Shown: in pieces, positions 42,433-51,622 of the stretch
Position numbering within the stretch: position 1 is the stretch's first letter
Layout of the letters: the number at the start of each line of letters is the position of its first letter
From: Chryseobacterium sp. Tr-659
GTDB taxonomy: Bacteria; Bacteroidota; Bacteroidia; Flavobacteriales; Weeksellaceae
Assembly (NCBI RefSeq): GCF_011752975.1
Contig: NZ_VWWP01000011.1
Location: 61,415-125,414, forward strand
Length of the DNA: 64,000 nucleotides
Direction of reading: 5' to 3'
Notes under the pieces: generated by a model
The model's database searches: none
What the model was told of the DNA's origin: nothing
What the model saw: the letters and a program-made list of their open reading frames with translations, nothing else
Translations under genes and position numbers: made by a program

Positions 42433-43047
42433 ATGAAATTTACTGAGACTGCATGGAAAGTCTTCAATCAATCTATTGAAGACTATCACGTGTCTGATGA
42501 CGTTAACACTCTAATTAATAACCCGTTCGAAAAAGATAGTTTGGAACGGATTTTGTATGCAAAGAACTGGATTGATACCGTTCAATGGCATCTGGAAGAT
42601 ATAATTAGAGATGAAAATATTGATCCGGTTGAAGCTCTTCAACTGAAGAGAACAATAGATGCCTCCAATCAGAAAAGAACTGATCTGGTAGAGTTTATTG
42701 ACAGCTGGTTCCTTAATAAGTTTGAAAATATAACTCCTAAATCTGAAGCAAAAATAAATACGGAAACTCCCGCTTGGGCAGTGGACAGATTATCAATTCT
42801 TGCATTAAAGGTTTATCATATGTCATTAGAAGCCAATAGAGAATCCGCTTCTGAGGAGCACAGAAACAATTGCCAGGCTAAACTGGATGTACTGCTTACT
42901 CAGAAGGAAGACCTATCAACTTCTATAAATCAGTTGCTTGCTGATATTGAAAACGGTAACGTTAAGATGAAAGTATACAAACAAATGAAAATGTATAACG
43001 ATGAAAGTCTTAACCCAATCCTTTATCAAAAAGGGCAACAGAAATGA
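42433..43047 (+). CDS. DUF4254 family protein
   Basis: A 204-residue soluble, mostly helical protein. It begins with KFTETAWKVFNQSIEDYHVSD and has the family segment WHLEDIIRDENIDPVEALQL, matching DUF4254. No catalytic motif or export signal is seen and the function is unknown. It lies in an operon after tatA and overlaps the following lipoprotein gene by 4 bases (ATGA). Confidence 0.85.
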   Translation: MKFTETAWKVFNQSIEDYHVSDDVNTLINNPFEKDSLERILYAKNWIDTVQWHLEDIIRDENIDPVEALQLKRTIDASNQKRTDLVEFIDSWFLNKFENITPKSEAKINTETPAWAVDRLSILALKVYHMSLEANRESASEEHRNNCQAKLDVLLTQKEDLSTSINQLLADIENGNVKMKVYKQMKMYNDESLNPILYQKGQQK

Positions 43048-43502
43048 AAAGACTATTTTTTTTTGGAGTACTTATCATATTAACATCTTCCTGCGCAACG
43101 GAAAAGCTTAACCTTTCTCCGCTGTCCAATAATTTTTATAGTGATACAAAAGGCTCTGATTCTGACAGAGGTTCAAAGAAGAATTTCAACATCAATATCA
43201 AGGAGAATGTAAATGCTTCTGAGATTTCAAACATGATATCTACTTTTCCGAAGTTTAAAAACAACGGATTAAATGACGAGATAGCCAGTTTGAAATACAG
43301 TCTTCAGAATTATCTTTATGCTATTGATGCCAGCAATTCTACAGGAAAGAGCAGAGCACTTAAAAGCTTCGAAAAATCATACAAAAAAATTCAAAAGCTA
43401 AGGCAAAATCTTGACAAAGATGATGATGAGGTTCTTAACAGATATCTCGTTCGTTTAAAAACCAATATTTCTGTCATTGAAGATGCTTTACCAGGAAGTT
43501 AA
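43044..43502 (+). CDS. Uncharacterised lipoprotein
   Basis: A 152-residue predicted lipoprotein; the signal ends with the lipobox LTSSC (Cys about 18). The mature part is polar, with a helical C-terminal half (KSRALKSFEKSYKKIQKLRQ). I do not recognise the family. Translational overlap with the DUF4254 gene and a short distance to ribA place it in that operon. Confidence 0.72.
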   Translation: MKRLFFFGVLIILTSSCATEKLNLSPLSNNFYSDTKGSDSDRGSKKNFNINIKENVNASEISNMISTFPKFKNNGLNDEIASLKYSLQNYLYAIDASNSTGKSRALKSFEKSYKKIQKLRQNLDKDDDEVLNRYLVRLKTNISVIEDALPGS

Positions 43503-43520
43503 AAACTAATCGAATAATCA

Positions 43521-44117
43521 ATGATTAAAATTCAGGCGGAAGCCAATGTTCCCACAGAGCACGGTACTTTCCGAATGATTGCCTTCTCTGAAAATGAAAA
43601 CGACTGGATGCCTCACATGGCTATCGTTGCAGAAAATACAGATTTTTCCCAACCTGTCAATGTTCGGTTCCATTCAGAATGTATTACCGGAGAAGTTTTC
43701 CATTCAAAAAAATGTGAATGCGGCCAGCAACTGGATGCTGCAATGAAATACATCCACGAAAATGGTGGAATTATTATTTATCTTCGTCAGGAAGGAAGGA
43801 ATATCGGGATTATCAATAAACTAAAGGCATATTCATTACAGGAAAAAGGACTGGACACTGTTCAGGCTAATCTTGAATTAGGACTTCCTGCAGATGACAG
43901 GAATTTTGGAGTAGCTATTGAGATCCTTAATCTATTGGATGTAAAAGATATTAATCTTCTTACCAATAACCCTGAAAAGGTAAAATATGTGGTAGACAGT
44001 AATATTCACCTTAACTCAAGAGTACCCTTACAGATTCCGGCTAATGAAATAAGCAAAGGCTATCTGCAGACAAAAAAAGATTTCTTTGGACATCTACTGG
44101 ATGACAATGATAACTAA
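43521..44117 (+). CDS. ribA: GTP cyclohydrolase II
   Basis: A 198-residue monofunctional enzyme for the first step of riboflavin synthesis, opening GTP to a pyrimidine and releasing formate and pyrophosphate. The zinc site is Cys54, Cys65 and Cys67 (HSECITGEVF, KKCECGQQ). The catalytic stretch LRQEGRNIGIINKLKAY and the substrate-binding LGLPADDRNFG are intact. It lacks a RibB domain, so it is not the bifunctional form. It is the last gene of the unit and is followed by a terminator. Confidence 0.94.
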   Translation: MIKIQAEANVPTEHGTFRMIAFSENENDWMPHMAIVAENTDFSQPVNVRFHSECITGEVFHSKKCECGQQLDAAMKYIHENGGIIIYLRQEGRNIGIINKLKAYSLQEKGLDTVQANLELGLPADDRNFGVAIEILNLLDVKDINLLTNNPEKVKYVVDSNIHLNSRVPLQIPANEISKGYLQTKKDFFGHLLDDNDN

Positions 44118-44124
44118 ATACAAC

Positions 44125-44153
44125 AAAAAGCTTCAGAAATTCTGAAGCTTTTT
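44125..44153 (+). terminator. Terminator after ribA
   Basis: Perfect 13-bp stem AAAAAGCTTCAGA / TCTGAAGCTTTTT with a 3-base loop, then more T. Confidence 0.9.
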
Positions 44154-44276
44154 TATTTGGAGAAATTAAGGGTGAAAAATCAATTACAAACAATATATTT
44201 AAATCCATATTTATATTTTAAACGGGTTAATACTTTTTGCTATAGATATGATCATATTACTTAGTAAATGTAAATC

Positions 44277-44309
44277 AAAAGCCCCGGGAGAATTTCTCCC
44301 GAGGCTTTT
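44277..44309 (-). terminator. Terminator of the convergent lipoprotein gene
   Basis: Long stem AAAAGCCCCGGGAG / CTCCCGAGGCTTTT with one mismatch, flanked by A and T runs, so it can act in both directions. It lies 33 bases past the lipoprotein stop codon. The 120 bases between the two terminators hold nothing I can identify. Confidence 0.85.
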
Positions 44310-44342
44310 TTAATTATAAAAAACTGAAAAGATATTTCTAAA

Positions 44343-44888
44343 TTATTTAGTCTTGATTTTAGACTCGTCAATATTGTAATATTTAATTACACTATTGTAG
44401 TCAGAATAATCAACAACTCCTGCAGATGCAGTAGCACTTTTATTAGATGTACCTGTTTTGGCAGGAACAATTACTACTCTGAATTTCTTATTTGTATAAT
44501 AGCTTGGGTTATTATCTAAATTAACACCATTGGTAGATCTTACATCAATTCCGATATCAACCTTGCTGAAGTCATATGAATATTCAACTTTATCAGCTCC
44601 GTTATTAGGATATTCTGTATAGGTAAGCAGTTTCCAAATTGGGGCACCATTAGTTGTAAGTCCTGTCTGCAAATAAATAAGGACTACATCAGATTCAAGT
44701 AACGGACTTTTGAACGCATCGTCAAAATGATATGTAAAGCTATCCTGCTTATTAAATTTCGGGATAATATCGTATGCTGTTGAATAAGTGTCCTGACCTT
44801 GTTGTACTACAACATCATCACTTCTGTCACAACTGTATGCTAAGAAACCTATACCGGCAAGTAATATAAATGGAAGAATTTTTTTCAT
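44343..44888 (-). CDS. Uncharacterised lipoprotein
   Basis: A 181-residue predicted lipoprotein; the signal ends GFLAYSC with Cys at about 20, followed by DRSDD, an acidic start often seen on surface-exposed lipoproteins of this phylum. The mature part looks beta-rich (DVVLIYLQTGL, FRVVIVPAK). I do not recognise the family. It is a single-gene unit, divergent from the GH3 gene. Confidence 0.75.
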   Translation of the reverse strand: MKKILPFILLAGIGFLAYSCDRSDDVVVQQGQDTYSTAYDIIPKFNKQDSFTYHFDDAFKSPLLESDVVLIYLQTGLTTNGAPIWKLLTYTEYPNNGADKVEYSYDFSKVDIGIDVRSTNGVNLDNNPSYYTNKKFRVVIVPAKTGTSNKSATASAGVVDYSDYNSVIKYYNIDESKIKTK

Positions 44889-44953
44889 TTCTGTAAAAGT
44901 TTAGTTATTATTTATATTGCGTATTCAAATCATATACCAAAAATTTCAAAAAC

Positions 44954-44986
44954 TTTGTTTTCATCATTTTTTTAATTGTATTTTTG
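44954..44986 (+). promoter_or_regulatory. Promoter of the GH3-bshA unit
   Basis: TTTG at 44954-44957 and TATTTTTG at 44979-44986, 21 bases apart, ending 17 bases before the ATG at 45004. It supports that start over an upstream ATG at 44917, which lies ahead of the promoter. Confidence 0.65.
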
Positions 44987-45003
44987 TTCTTATTCAAAAA
45001 GTC

Positions 45004-46704
45004 ATGAGGAAATTATTATATACTTCACTCTTTATTACTGCATTCATAAGCCCTAAGGTAAATGCCCAGTATCAGCCAAAAAATGCATCTAAAGAAGATG
45101 TAAAAAAGGCTCAGCAATGGGTTGATAAAACATATAAAAACCTTTCTCAGGATGAAAAACTAGGGCAGCTTTTTATTGTTGCACTTTACACGAATAAAGG
45201 TGAAGACTATATCAGCCAGATAAGAAATATTGTTTCCAATGATAAAATCGGTGGTTTGATCTTAATGCAGGATGATGCAGCCAGAGAAATCAACCTGGTG
45301 AATGAGTTTCAGCAGAAGTCTAAAGTTCCATTGATGATCGGTATGGATGCGGAATGGGGATTGTATCAGAGAATAGCCACAGCTCATAAATTTCCCTGGG
45401 CAATGACATTGGGAGCTATCCAGGATAAAAATCTTGTGTATCAAATGGCTGCTAAAATTGCAGAAGACTGCCACAGAATGGGAATTAACTGGGATTTTGC
45501 ACCTGTAGTAGATGTGAATACCAATCCTAATAATCCAATTATAGGAAACAGAAGCTTTGGTTCTGAAGTCAGTAATGTGATCAGTTCTGCCCTATCTTAC
45601 TCTAATGGTCTTCAGGATAATAATATATTAGCGGCCATCAAACATTTCCCAGGGCATGGTGACACCAGTACGGATTCACATCTTGATCTTCCGGTGGTTT
45701 CCCACAATATGGACAGACTTAATACAATTGAACTAGCACCATTCAAAGCGTTGATGAATAAGGGAATCGGCGGAGTAATGGTTGCTCATTTATATGTGCC
45801 GAGTTTAGAATCAGGAAAAGGAATTCCTGCCTCTGTCTCTAAAAACATTATTACTGGCCTATTGAAAGATAAGCTGGGATATAAAGGTTTGATTATTACC
45901 GATGCATTAAATATGGGTGCCGTTGCCAACAAATACAAACCGGGAGAACTGGATGCAATGGCCTTTAAAGCAGGAAATGATATTATGCTTTTCTCACAAG
46001 GAGTTTCTGAAGGGAAAAAACTGATCCAGAAAGCTATTGACAAAGGAGAAATTCCCCAGTCCAGAGTGGAAGAAAGTGTAAAGAAGATTTTATTGACAAA
46101 ATATTTCCTCGGTCTTACCCAATATACTCCTAAAAATCCAGAGAATATTACTACTGATCTGAATAATGAAACTCATGCAGCATTGGTTCAAAATCTTTAT
46201 GCCAATGCTCTGACTTTACTGAAAGACGAAAAAAAGCTGCTTCCACTTTCCGGAAAACCGGTTTATTATATTCCTTTGGAAGAAGCCCCTTATCAGACTT
46301 TTGCCAACAGATTGGGAGCAAATGTAACAGTCAAAAAAGCAAATGAAATCAATACAATCCCGGTAGGATCTACAGTTATAGTAGGTTTTCATAAGGATAA
46401 CTCAACGGCTTATAAGCCTTATAAGATATCAACAGAATCCAAGAAAGTTCTTGCTGATCTTACTAAAAATCAAAATGTAATTCTTAATGTATTCGGAAGT
46501 GCTTATTCATTAAAGGATATTGATATTTCAAAAGTTTCAACGGTTCTTGTTTCTTATGAAAACAATGATGATTCAATGAACGCAACGGCAGATGCTTTAA
46601 ACGGAAAAACAAAAATATGGGGTAAGCTTCCGGTATTGGTTAATGATCAGCTGAAAGCAGGAATGGGAATTGATCTTAATCCAACCTCATCAACTATCAA
46701 ATAA
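45004..46704 (+). CDS. GH3-family beta-N-acetylhexosaminidase-like protein (NagZ-like)
   Basis: A 566-residue exported protein (signal about 1-20, ending VNAQY). Residues about 30-380 are the GH3 catalytic domain; KHFPGHGDTSTDSH (from about 211) is the His/Asp motif of NagZ-type N-acetylglucosaminidases, and Asp300 in GLIITDALNMGA is the likely nucleophile. A C-terminal domain of about 170 residues follows, beyond the short NagZ of Proteobacteria. It should remove N-acetylglucosamine from peptidoglycan fragments in the periplasm. It is followed by bshA after 25 bases. Confidence 0.9.
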   Translation: MRKLLYTSLFITAFISPKVNAQYQPKNASKEDVKKAQQWVDKTYKNLSQDEKLGQLFIVALYTNKGEDYISQIRNIVSNDKIGGLILMQDDAAREINLVNEFQQKSKVPLMIGMDAEWGLYQRIATAHKFPWAMTLGAIQDKNLVYQMAAKIAEDCHRMGINWDFAPVVDVNTNPNNPIIGNRSFGSEVSNVISSALSYSNGLQDNNILAAIKHFPGHGDTSTDSHLDLPVVSHNMDRLNTIELAPFKALMNKGIGGVMVAHLYVPSLESGKGIPASVSKNIITGLLKDKLGYKGLIITDALNMGAVANKYKPGELDAMAFKAGNDIMLFSQGVSEGKKLIQKAIDKGEIPQSRVEESVKKILLTKYFLGLTQYTPKNPENITTDLNNETHAALVQNLYANALTLLKDEKKLLPLSGKPVYYIPLEEAPYQTFANRLGANVTVKKANEINTIPVGSTVIVGFHKDNSTAYKPYKISTESKKVLADLTKNQNVILNVFGSAYSLKDIDISKVSTVLVSYENNDDSMNATADALNGKTKIWGKLPVLVNDQLKAGMGIDLNPTSSTIK

Positions 46705-46729
46705 ACAACATCAAAACAACAATAATCTA

Positions 46730-47878
46730 ATGAAAATAGGCATACTTTGCTATCCAACATACGGTGGAAGCGGAATTGTAGCAACAGAATTAGGAATGTC
46801 TCTTGCCAATAAGGGATATGAAGTACATTTCATCAGTTCTGCCCTTCCTGCAAGATTAGACATCACCAACCCGAACATCTTCTTTCATAGGGTAAATGTT
46901 CAGACCTATCCGCTTTTCCAGTATCAGCCTTATGATATTGCATTAAGCTCGATGATATACAGGGTTGTTAATCTTTATAAACTGGATTTACTTCATGCGC
47001 ATTATGCCATTCCATATGCATATGCTGCTTTTACAGCAAAACAGATGCTTCGGGAAGACAATAATGATATTCCTCTTGTTACAACATTACATGGTACAGA
47101 TATTACTCTTGTAGGCCAGCATCCGAGTTATAAACATGCAGTAGAATTTTCAATCAATCAATCAGATGCGATTACGTCTGTTTCTGAAAGTCTGAAAAAA
47201 GATACACTACAGTTTTTCAATATCAAAAAAGAAATTCAGGTTATTACCAATTTTATAGACAATTCTGAATTTGATGACTGCTCGGAATGCCAGAGAACTC
47301 AATTTGCGAATCCGGATGAAAAGATTCTGATCCATGTATCTAACCTTCGTCCTGTAAAGCGTGTGGATGAAGTTCTTCAGATCTTTAAAAATGTTGAAAA
47401 GAAAGTAAAATCCAAACTGATCATCATTGGTGAAGGGCCGGATATGGAAAAAGTCAATCAATTCCTTGAAGAAAATCCGGATCTTATTTCCAAAATCCGT
47501 CTTTTAGGAAAAGTGAATGATCTTTATAAAATCTTACAGCTTTCGGATGTATTTCTTCTTCCTTCGGAACAGGAAAGTTTCGGTCTGGCAGCATTGGAGG
47601 CAATGGCAGCTTATACTCCAGTTATTAGTTCCAACGCGGGTGGAATTCCGGAAGTAAATATTCAGGGAGAAACAGGATATCTGGCAGAGATTGGAAATGT
47701 AGAAGCAATGAGTAATTACACAATCAAATTACTAAGCAATGAAGATCTTTTAACTCAAATGAAGAAAAATGCGAAAGATCAGGCTATAAAGTTCGATTTG
47801 AAAAATATTCTTCCTATCTATGAGAAAATGTATAGAACAACCATAGAAAATTTTAAAAAGGAGCTGACGAAAGTATAA
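46730..47878 (+). CDS. bshA: N-acetyl-alpha-D-glucosaminyl L-malate synthase
   Basis: A 382-residue GT4 glycosyltransferase that joins UDP-GlcNAc and L-malate, the first step of bacillithiol synthesis. It starts at 46730 (MKIGILCYPTYGGSGIVATE), matching the conserved N terminus of BshA; an in-frame ATG at 46670 lies in the upstream gene. The C-terminal nucleotide-sugar site shows LLPSEQESFGLAALEAMA. bshB and bshC are not in this window. Bacillithiol is the main low-molecular-weight thiol in many Bacteroidota, which fits. It is co-transcribed with the GH3 gene. Confidence 0.93.
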   Translation: MKIGILCYPTYGGSGIVATELGMSLANKGYEVHFISSALPARLDITNPNIFFHRVNVQTYPLFQYQPYDIALSSMIYRVVNLYKLDLLHAHYAIPYAYAAFTAKQMLREDNNDIPLVTTLHGTDITLVGQHPSYKHAVEFSINQSDAITSVSESLKKDTLQFFNIKKEIQVITNFIDNSEFDDCSECQRTQFANPDEKILIHVSNLRPVKRVDEVLQIFKNVEKKVKSKLIIIGEGPDMEKVNQFLEENPDLISKIRLLGKVNDLYKILQLSDVFLLPSEQESFGLAALEAMAAYTPVISSNAGGIPEVNIQGETGYLAEIGNVEAMSNYTIKLLSNEDLLTQMKKNAKDQAIKFDLKNILPIYEKMYRTTIENFKKELTKV

Positions 47879-47905
47879 TATTTCTATTATATTTATCGTC
47901 ACACT

Positions 47906-49168
47906 ATGACGGAAAAATTACTTCAATATCTTTGGAACTATAAAGTTTTCAAACATTTTAACTTCAAGGATATTGGAGGAAACTCCGTCGAAATTATACA
48001 CTTCGGGAAATGGAATAAAGATGCCGGTCCTGATTTTCTGGATGCCCAAATCCAATACAATGGTTTGCTCCTGGCCGGAAATATAGAACTTCATGTTCGT
48101 TCTTCAGACTGGATCTTTCACAATCACTCTAACAATCCCAATTATCATAATGTCATTCTCCATGTCGTTTTTCAACATGATGTAGAAATCTGTGAACTCA
48201 CCAAAAAAAATGTTCCGACACTAGAACTAAAAGATTACATTGACGAAAATATTATTTGGAAGTACGAAAAGTTTATTAATGGAAATGAGTTTATCGCCTG
48301 TGAGACTATTTTTAACAAAGAAAAAGTTCCTGTCAACTTCCATGAAGGAAATATTTTGAAAAAACTGGAAGAAAAATCTTCTGAGCTGGAACATAGCTTA
48401 GCCCGGTCCAAAAATAATTTCGAAGCAGTTTTATTTCACAGCCTGGCTTATTCTTTTGGTTTGAAAGTTAATGCACATTTATTCAGACAGATTGCAGAAA
48501 GTATTGATTATTCTGTGATTAATAAAATTCGCCAGAATCCTTTTCAGCTTGAAGCTTTATTATTCGGAATTTCAGGCTGGCTCAATCATCCGGAAGATGG
48601 GCAAATGAAAATATGGAAAAGAGAATTTGAATTTCTTAAAGCAAAGTTTTCCATTTCCGACTTACAATTCCATCCTAAATTTTTAAGATTAAGACCCTCC
48701 AACTTCCCTACAATCCGGCTTTCTCAGCTGGCCGATCTCTATCACCGTCATCAGAATTTATTTTCAAAGATCATGAATGCTGAAAATGCAGATCAGCTTT
48801 GCGAAATTTTCACCCCCATAAAAGCATCTGAATATTGGGATTGTCATTTTAATTTCGGAACGATTTCAAAAGTACAGCCTAAAACTTTAAGTAAAGAATT
48901 CATAGATCTTATTATTTTAAATACAATCCTTCCTTTAAAATATACTTATCATAGATATCATAACGAAGAAATTGCCGATGAAATTATAGAATTCTACAAA
49001 AAAATTCCACCTGAAAAAAATACCATTACGGCTGGTTGGAAAAAACTTGGACTTGAAATTACCAATGCGCTGGAAAGCCAGAGCATGATTTACCACCATA
49101 AAAATTCATGTGACGAAAAAAATTGCTTAACTTGCAGTATTGGATTTAAATTGTTAAAAGAATCTTGA
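47906..49168 (+). CDS. DUF2851 family protein
   Basis: A 420-residue soluble protein. It matches DUF2851 throughout: FGKWNKDAGPDFLDAQIQYN, GNIELHVRSSDWIFHNH, and a C-terminal cysteine cluster (CDEKNCLTCSIG). The family is found mainly in Bacteroidota and has no known activity; the N-terminal part with conserved Asp/Glu/His residues is suggestive of a nuclease-like fold, but this is weak. It lies 27 bases after bshA and one base before the PspC gene. Confidence 0.87.
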   Translation: MTEKLLQYLWNYKVFKHFNFKDIGGNSVEIIHFGKWNKDAGPDFLDAQIQYNGLLLAGNIELHVRSSDWIFHNHSNNPNYHNVILHVVFQHDVEICELTKKNVPTLELKDYIDENIIWKYEKFINGNEFIACETIFNKEKVPVNFHEGNILKKLEEKSSELEHSLARSKNNFEAVLFHSLAYSFGLKVNAHLFRQIAESIDYSVINKIRQNPFQLEALLFGISGWLNHPEDGQMKIWKREFEFLKAKFSISDLQFHPKFLRLRPSNFPTIRLSQLADLYHRHQNLFSKIMNAENADQLCEIFTPIKASEYWDCHFNFGTISKVQPKTLSKEFIDLIILNTILPLKYTYHRYHNEEIADEIIEFYKKIPPEKNTITAGWKKLGLEITNALESQSMIYHHKNSCDEKNCLTCSIGFKLLKES

Positions 49169-49169
49169 A

Positions 49170-49391
49170 ATGCTGAGTAATATCCGTCATAAAATGGAAA
49201 GAGAATGGTTTGGTGTACTGACAAGAACGGGTGCCAAGCTGGGAATTCCTGTTTCTAAACTAAGAATTTTCTTTATCTATTCTACTTTTGCCACTGCCGG
49301 TTTCTTTTTTTTAATTTATTTGGGATTAGCATTTACAATTTGGATCAAAGATATTTTCATTACAAGAAGACCTAGTGTCTTTGACTTATAA
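49170..49391 (+). CDS. PspC domain small membrane protein
   Basis: A 73-residue protein with a PspC-type domain: an N-terminal soluble part (WFGVLTRTGAKLGIPVSKLR) followed by one or two hydrophobic segments (about 31-58). PspC proteins take part in membrane stress responses in other bacteria. Here it stands without other psp genes. It begins one base after the DUF2851 stop and is followed 3 bases later by the GNAT gene, so all three are one transcript. Confidence 0.82.
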   Translation: MLSNIRHKMEREWFGVLTRTGAKLGIPVSKLRIFFIYSTFATAGFFFLIYLGLAFTIWIKDIFITRRPSVFDL

Positions 49392-49394
49392 ATT

Positions 49395-49907
49395 ATGGAA
49401 TTTTTACCGATTATTTCTCCTGAGGACCTTAGAGCCCAGGAAATCTATGCTTCTTACACCACCACTTTTCCTGTAGACGAACAAAGGGATAAAGAACAGT
49501 TTGTGAGCTTGTTTTCAAACCCGCAGGTAAAATTCATGTCTGTAATTCATGAATCGGAAACCATTGGATACCTCATCTTGTGGGAACTGAGCTCTTTTGT
49601 TTTTGTGGAACATTTTGAAGTATTTGAAGCCTTCAGAAGCAAGAAGCTGGGGTCACATATTATCCGTCATTTGTCAGAAAATTACCCTCATGTTATTTTA
49701 GAAATTGAACCTGCTGATCTGAGTGATGATGCTGCCAGACGTTATTCTTTTTACCAGAGAAATAATTTCAGCCTGATTGATACCACCTATATCCAGCCAA
49801 GCTATGGTGAAGGGAAAAAATCACTTAATTTATGGTTACTGGCCAATTATACTCCTGAAAATGTAGAGGAAATAAAAAAAGAAATTTGTGATATTATTTA
49901 TCCTTAA
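49395..49907 (+). CDS. GNAT-family N-acetyltransferase
   Basis: A 170-residue protein with the GNAT fold. Motif A (VFEAFRSKKLGSHIIRHL) would bind acetyl-CoA, and RYSFYQRNNFSLIDTTY is the usual C-terminal strand region. The acceptor substrate is unknown. It is the last gene of the GH3-bshA-DUF2851-PspC-GNAT run and is followed by a terminator. Confidence 0.88.
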   Translation: MEFLPIISPEDLRAQEIYASYTTTFPVDEQRDKEQFVSLFSNPQVKFMSVIHESETIGYLILWELSSFVFVEHFEVFEAFRSKKLGSHIIRHLSENYPHVILEIEPADLSDDAARRYSFYQRNNFSLIDTTYIQPSYGEGKKSLNLWLLANYTPENVEEIKKEICDIIYP

Positions 49908-49913
49908 AAATAT

Positions 49914-49940
49914 AAGCGCCGGAATAGTTCTCCGGCGCTT
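49914..49940 (+). terminator. Terminator after the GNAT gene
   Basis: Perfect 10-bp GC-rich stem AAGCGCCGGA / TCCGGCGCTT with a 7-base loop, then T-rich sequence. Confidence 0.88.
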
Positions 49941-49980
49941 TTCATTTTTATTTGACAGAATATTTTCGAGATAAATATCC

Positions 49981-50715
49981 TTAGTTTACTTCATACTCCA
50001 GTTTTATGGTAATGCTGGCTTCTTTTTCTTTGGAAGATGTATTGAAAGTTCCTCCATAAGAATAATCTTCATTAGAATTAGGTGCTGTGATCTGGATGAC
50101 TCCCATCGTGGCCTTTTTAAGATTTCCCAGACTGCTTCCTGAGTTTTCTGCAATTTTTTCGGCACGTTCTTTCGCATCTTTTGTAGCACTTGCAATCATT
50201 TCCTGTTTTACAGTAGCCAATTTTGTATAAAAGTAAGCTGGTGAGGAAGATGTGAATTCAATTCCTCGATTAATAATTTCTGTGATATTTCTGGAAAGAT
50301 TCTCAATTTTAGCCACTTCTTTGCTTTCAATGGAAACCTTTTGGGTCAGATTGTACCCTGAGAATTCTCCCTGTACATAATTTCCGTTGGAATCATTATA
50401 ACTTCTGAACTGTTTCTGAATATCTACCGAAGAGAATACAATTTCACTTTGCTTGATTCCTTTTGAAAGCAGATAATCATTAATCACTTTTCTGTCTGTC
50501 GCCAGTGCGTCATACGCTGATTTCAGATCGATGTTATTTTTGGAAAAGCTTCCAGACCAGGTAATCAGATCTGATGTAAATTGTTTAATTCCAAGACCCG
50601 TTACTGAAATCGTATTTTCAGATTTGTTTCTGTTCTTGATTGCGTTTCCCAGAAACCCGAGTCCAAGTACAAAACCTAAAGCTCCTACAGCAACTGCAAT
50701 AATATTTTTATTCAT
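49981..50715 (-). CDS. SIMPL domain (DUF541) protein
   Basis: A 244-residue protein starting at 50715 (MNKNIIAVAVGALGFVLGLG), which places an N-terminal membrane anchor or signal at the very start; an ATG at 50745 would add 10 polar residues. The body matches the SIMPL/DUF541 family (ISVTGLGIKQFTSDLITWSG, TKDAKERAEKIAENSGSSLG). Family members are periplasmic or membrane-anchored, with unclear roles in envelope stress. Monocistronic. Confidence 0.87.
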   Translation of the reverse strand: MNKNIIAVAVGALGFVLGLGFLGNAIKNRNKSENTISVTGLGIKQFTSDLITWSGSFSKNNIDLKSAYDALATDRKVINDYLLSKGIKQSEIVFSSVDIQKQFRSYNDSNGNYVQGEFSGYNLTQKVSIESKEVAKIENLSRNITEIINRGIEFTSSSPAYFYTKLATVKQEMIASATKDAKERAEKIAENSGSSLGNLKKATMGVIQITAPNSNEDYSYGGTFNTSSKEKEASITIKLEYEVN

Positions 50716-50798
50716 AAAAAATTTGTGGATTTGATTGTTTACCATACAAATGCATCAATTTCCATTCCAATATTTTATGATTTTTTTAACATATCAAA

Positions 50799-51611
50799 TT
50801 ATTTCTGATCCTGTTTTAATCTTTCTAAAAATAAAGGTACCGTCTCTTCAAGCCTCAACATGACTCCAGGTAAATTTCTGGCTTTCACAAAAGTGCGCAC
50901 GTGAGGTTTTGCTAAAAAGGAAAACTGAATAAATTCTGAAATTCTATCTGCCGGGATTCCTGCTTTAACAAAGTATTCATCATCCACCCGATCCCGGATC
51001 CAGGCAATATGTTCCTGAAGATCATCATATTTGTATTGTCTCTTCTGCCGTTTTGCTTTACCACTGATAAGGTCATAAAGCCCCTGAACATCAAGACTCC
51101 CTAAAAGGATTGGCAAAAGAACACTTTTCACCTCTGCCGGCTTTTCTCTCATCTTTCCTACTGGCTGCGGGAGCCCTACGGCATCTCTTACCTGTTCTCC
51201 TTTATCTACTTTAGCAACGATACGGGAATCCTGCTCAAGATCTCCTGTGAGCTTTTTAACGATCTTTACTTCCCCCACATCTTTCGGGATCTGGTAAAGA
51301 GTAACAAATAAGGGAGAATTAACGCCATTAGTAAGAACTCTTCTGGATGTTCTATTGAAATCTTCTTTCACGAATCTTAGTTCATCATTAGGATTAGCCT
51401 CAATAGAAAATATTCCTTCAGCATCAGAATATACTTTTTTGTCAGTAGACATGTTGATAACAATTACTTTACTTAAATTCTCACCCCCTTCATCCACTAC
51501 TCGTCCCATCACCGTCTGCTGGGAGAAAATAAAAGTACAGCAAAGAAGCATAAGAAAAAGAAAGATTTTTCTCTGCCTGGATACTCCAATATTTTTAGTG
51601 AAATAATTCAA
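50799..51611 (-). CDS. Carboxypeptidase-regulatory-like secreted protein, paralogue 3
   Basis: A 270-residue exported protein (signal about 13-31, ending FIFSQQ). Residues about 33-105 form a carboxypeptidase-regulatory-like beta-sandwich (GRVVDEGGENLSKVIVIN, NDELRFVKEDF). After a conserved TGDL segment comes an all-helical C-terminal part (about 175-265) unlike any family I know. It is the last of three tandem paralogues, 11 bases after the second. The three likely act together at the envelope. Confidence 0.82.
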   Translation of the reverse strand: MNYFTKNIGVSRQRKIFLFLMLLCCTFIFSQQTVMGRVVDEGGENLSKVIVINMSTDKKVYSDAEGIFSIEANPNDELRFVKEDFNRTSRRVLTNGVNSPLFVTLYQIPKDVGEVKIVKKLTGDLEQDSRIVAKVDKGEQVRDAVGLPQPVGKMREKPAEVKSVLLPILLGSLDVQGLYDLISGKAKRQKRQYKYDDLQEHIAWIRDRVDDEYFVKAGIPADRISEFIQFSFLAKPHVRTFVKARNLPGVMLRLEETVPLFLERLKQDQK

Positions 51612-51622
51612 CTTTATAAAAA

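Noticed and set aside
46670..46729. Longer bshA start
   Set aside because: It lies inside the GH3 gene and would add an unconserved polar stretch before the conserved N terminus.
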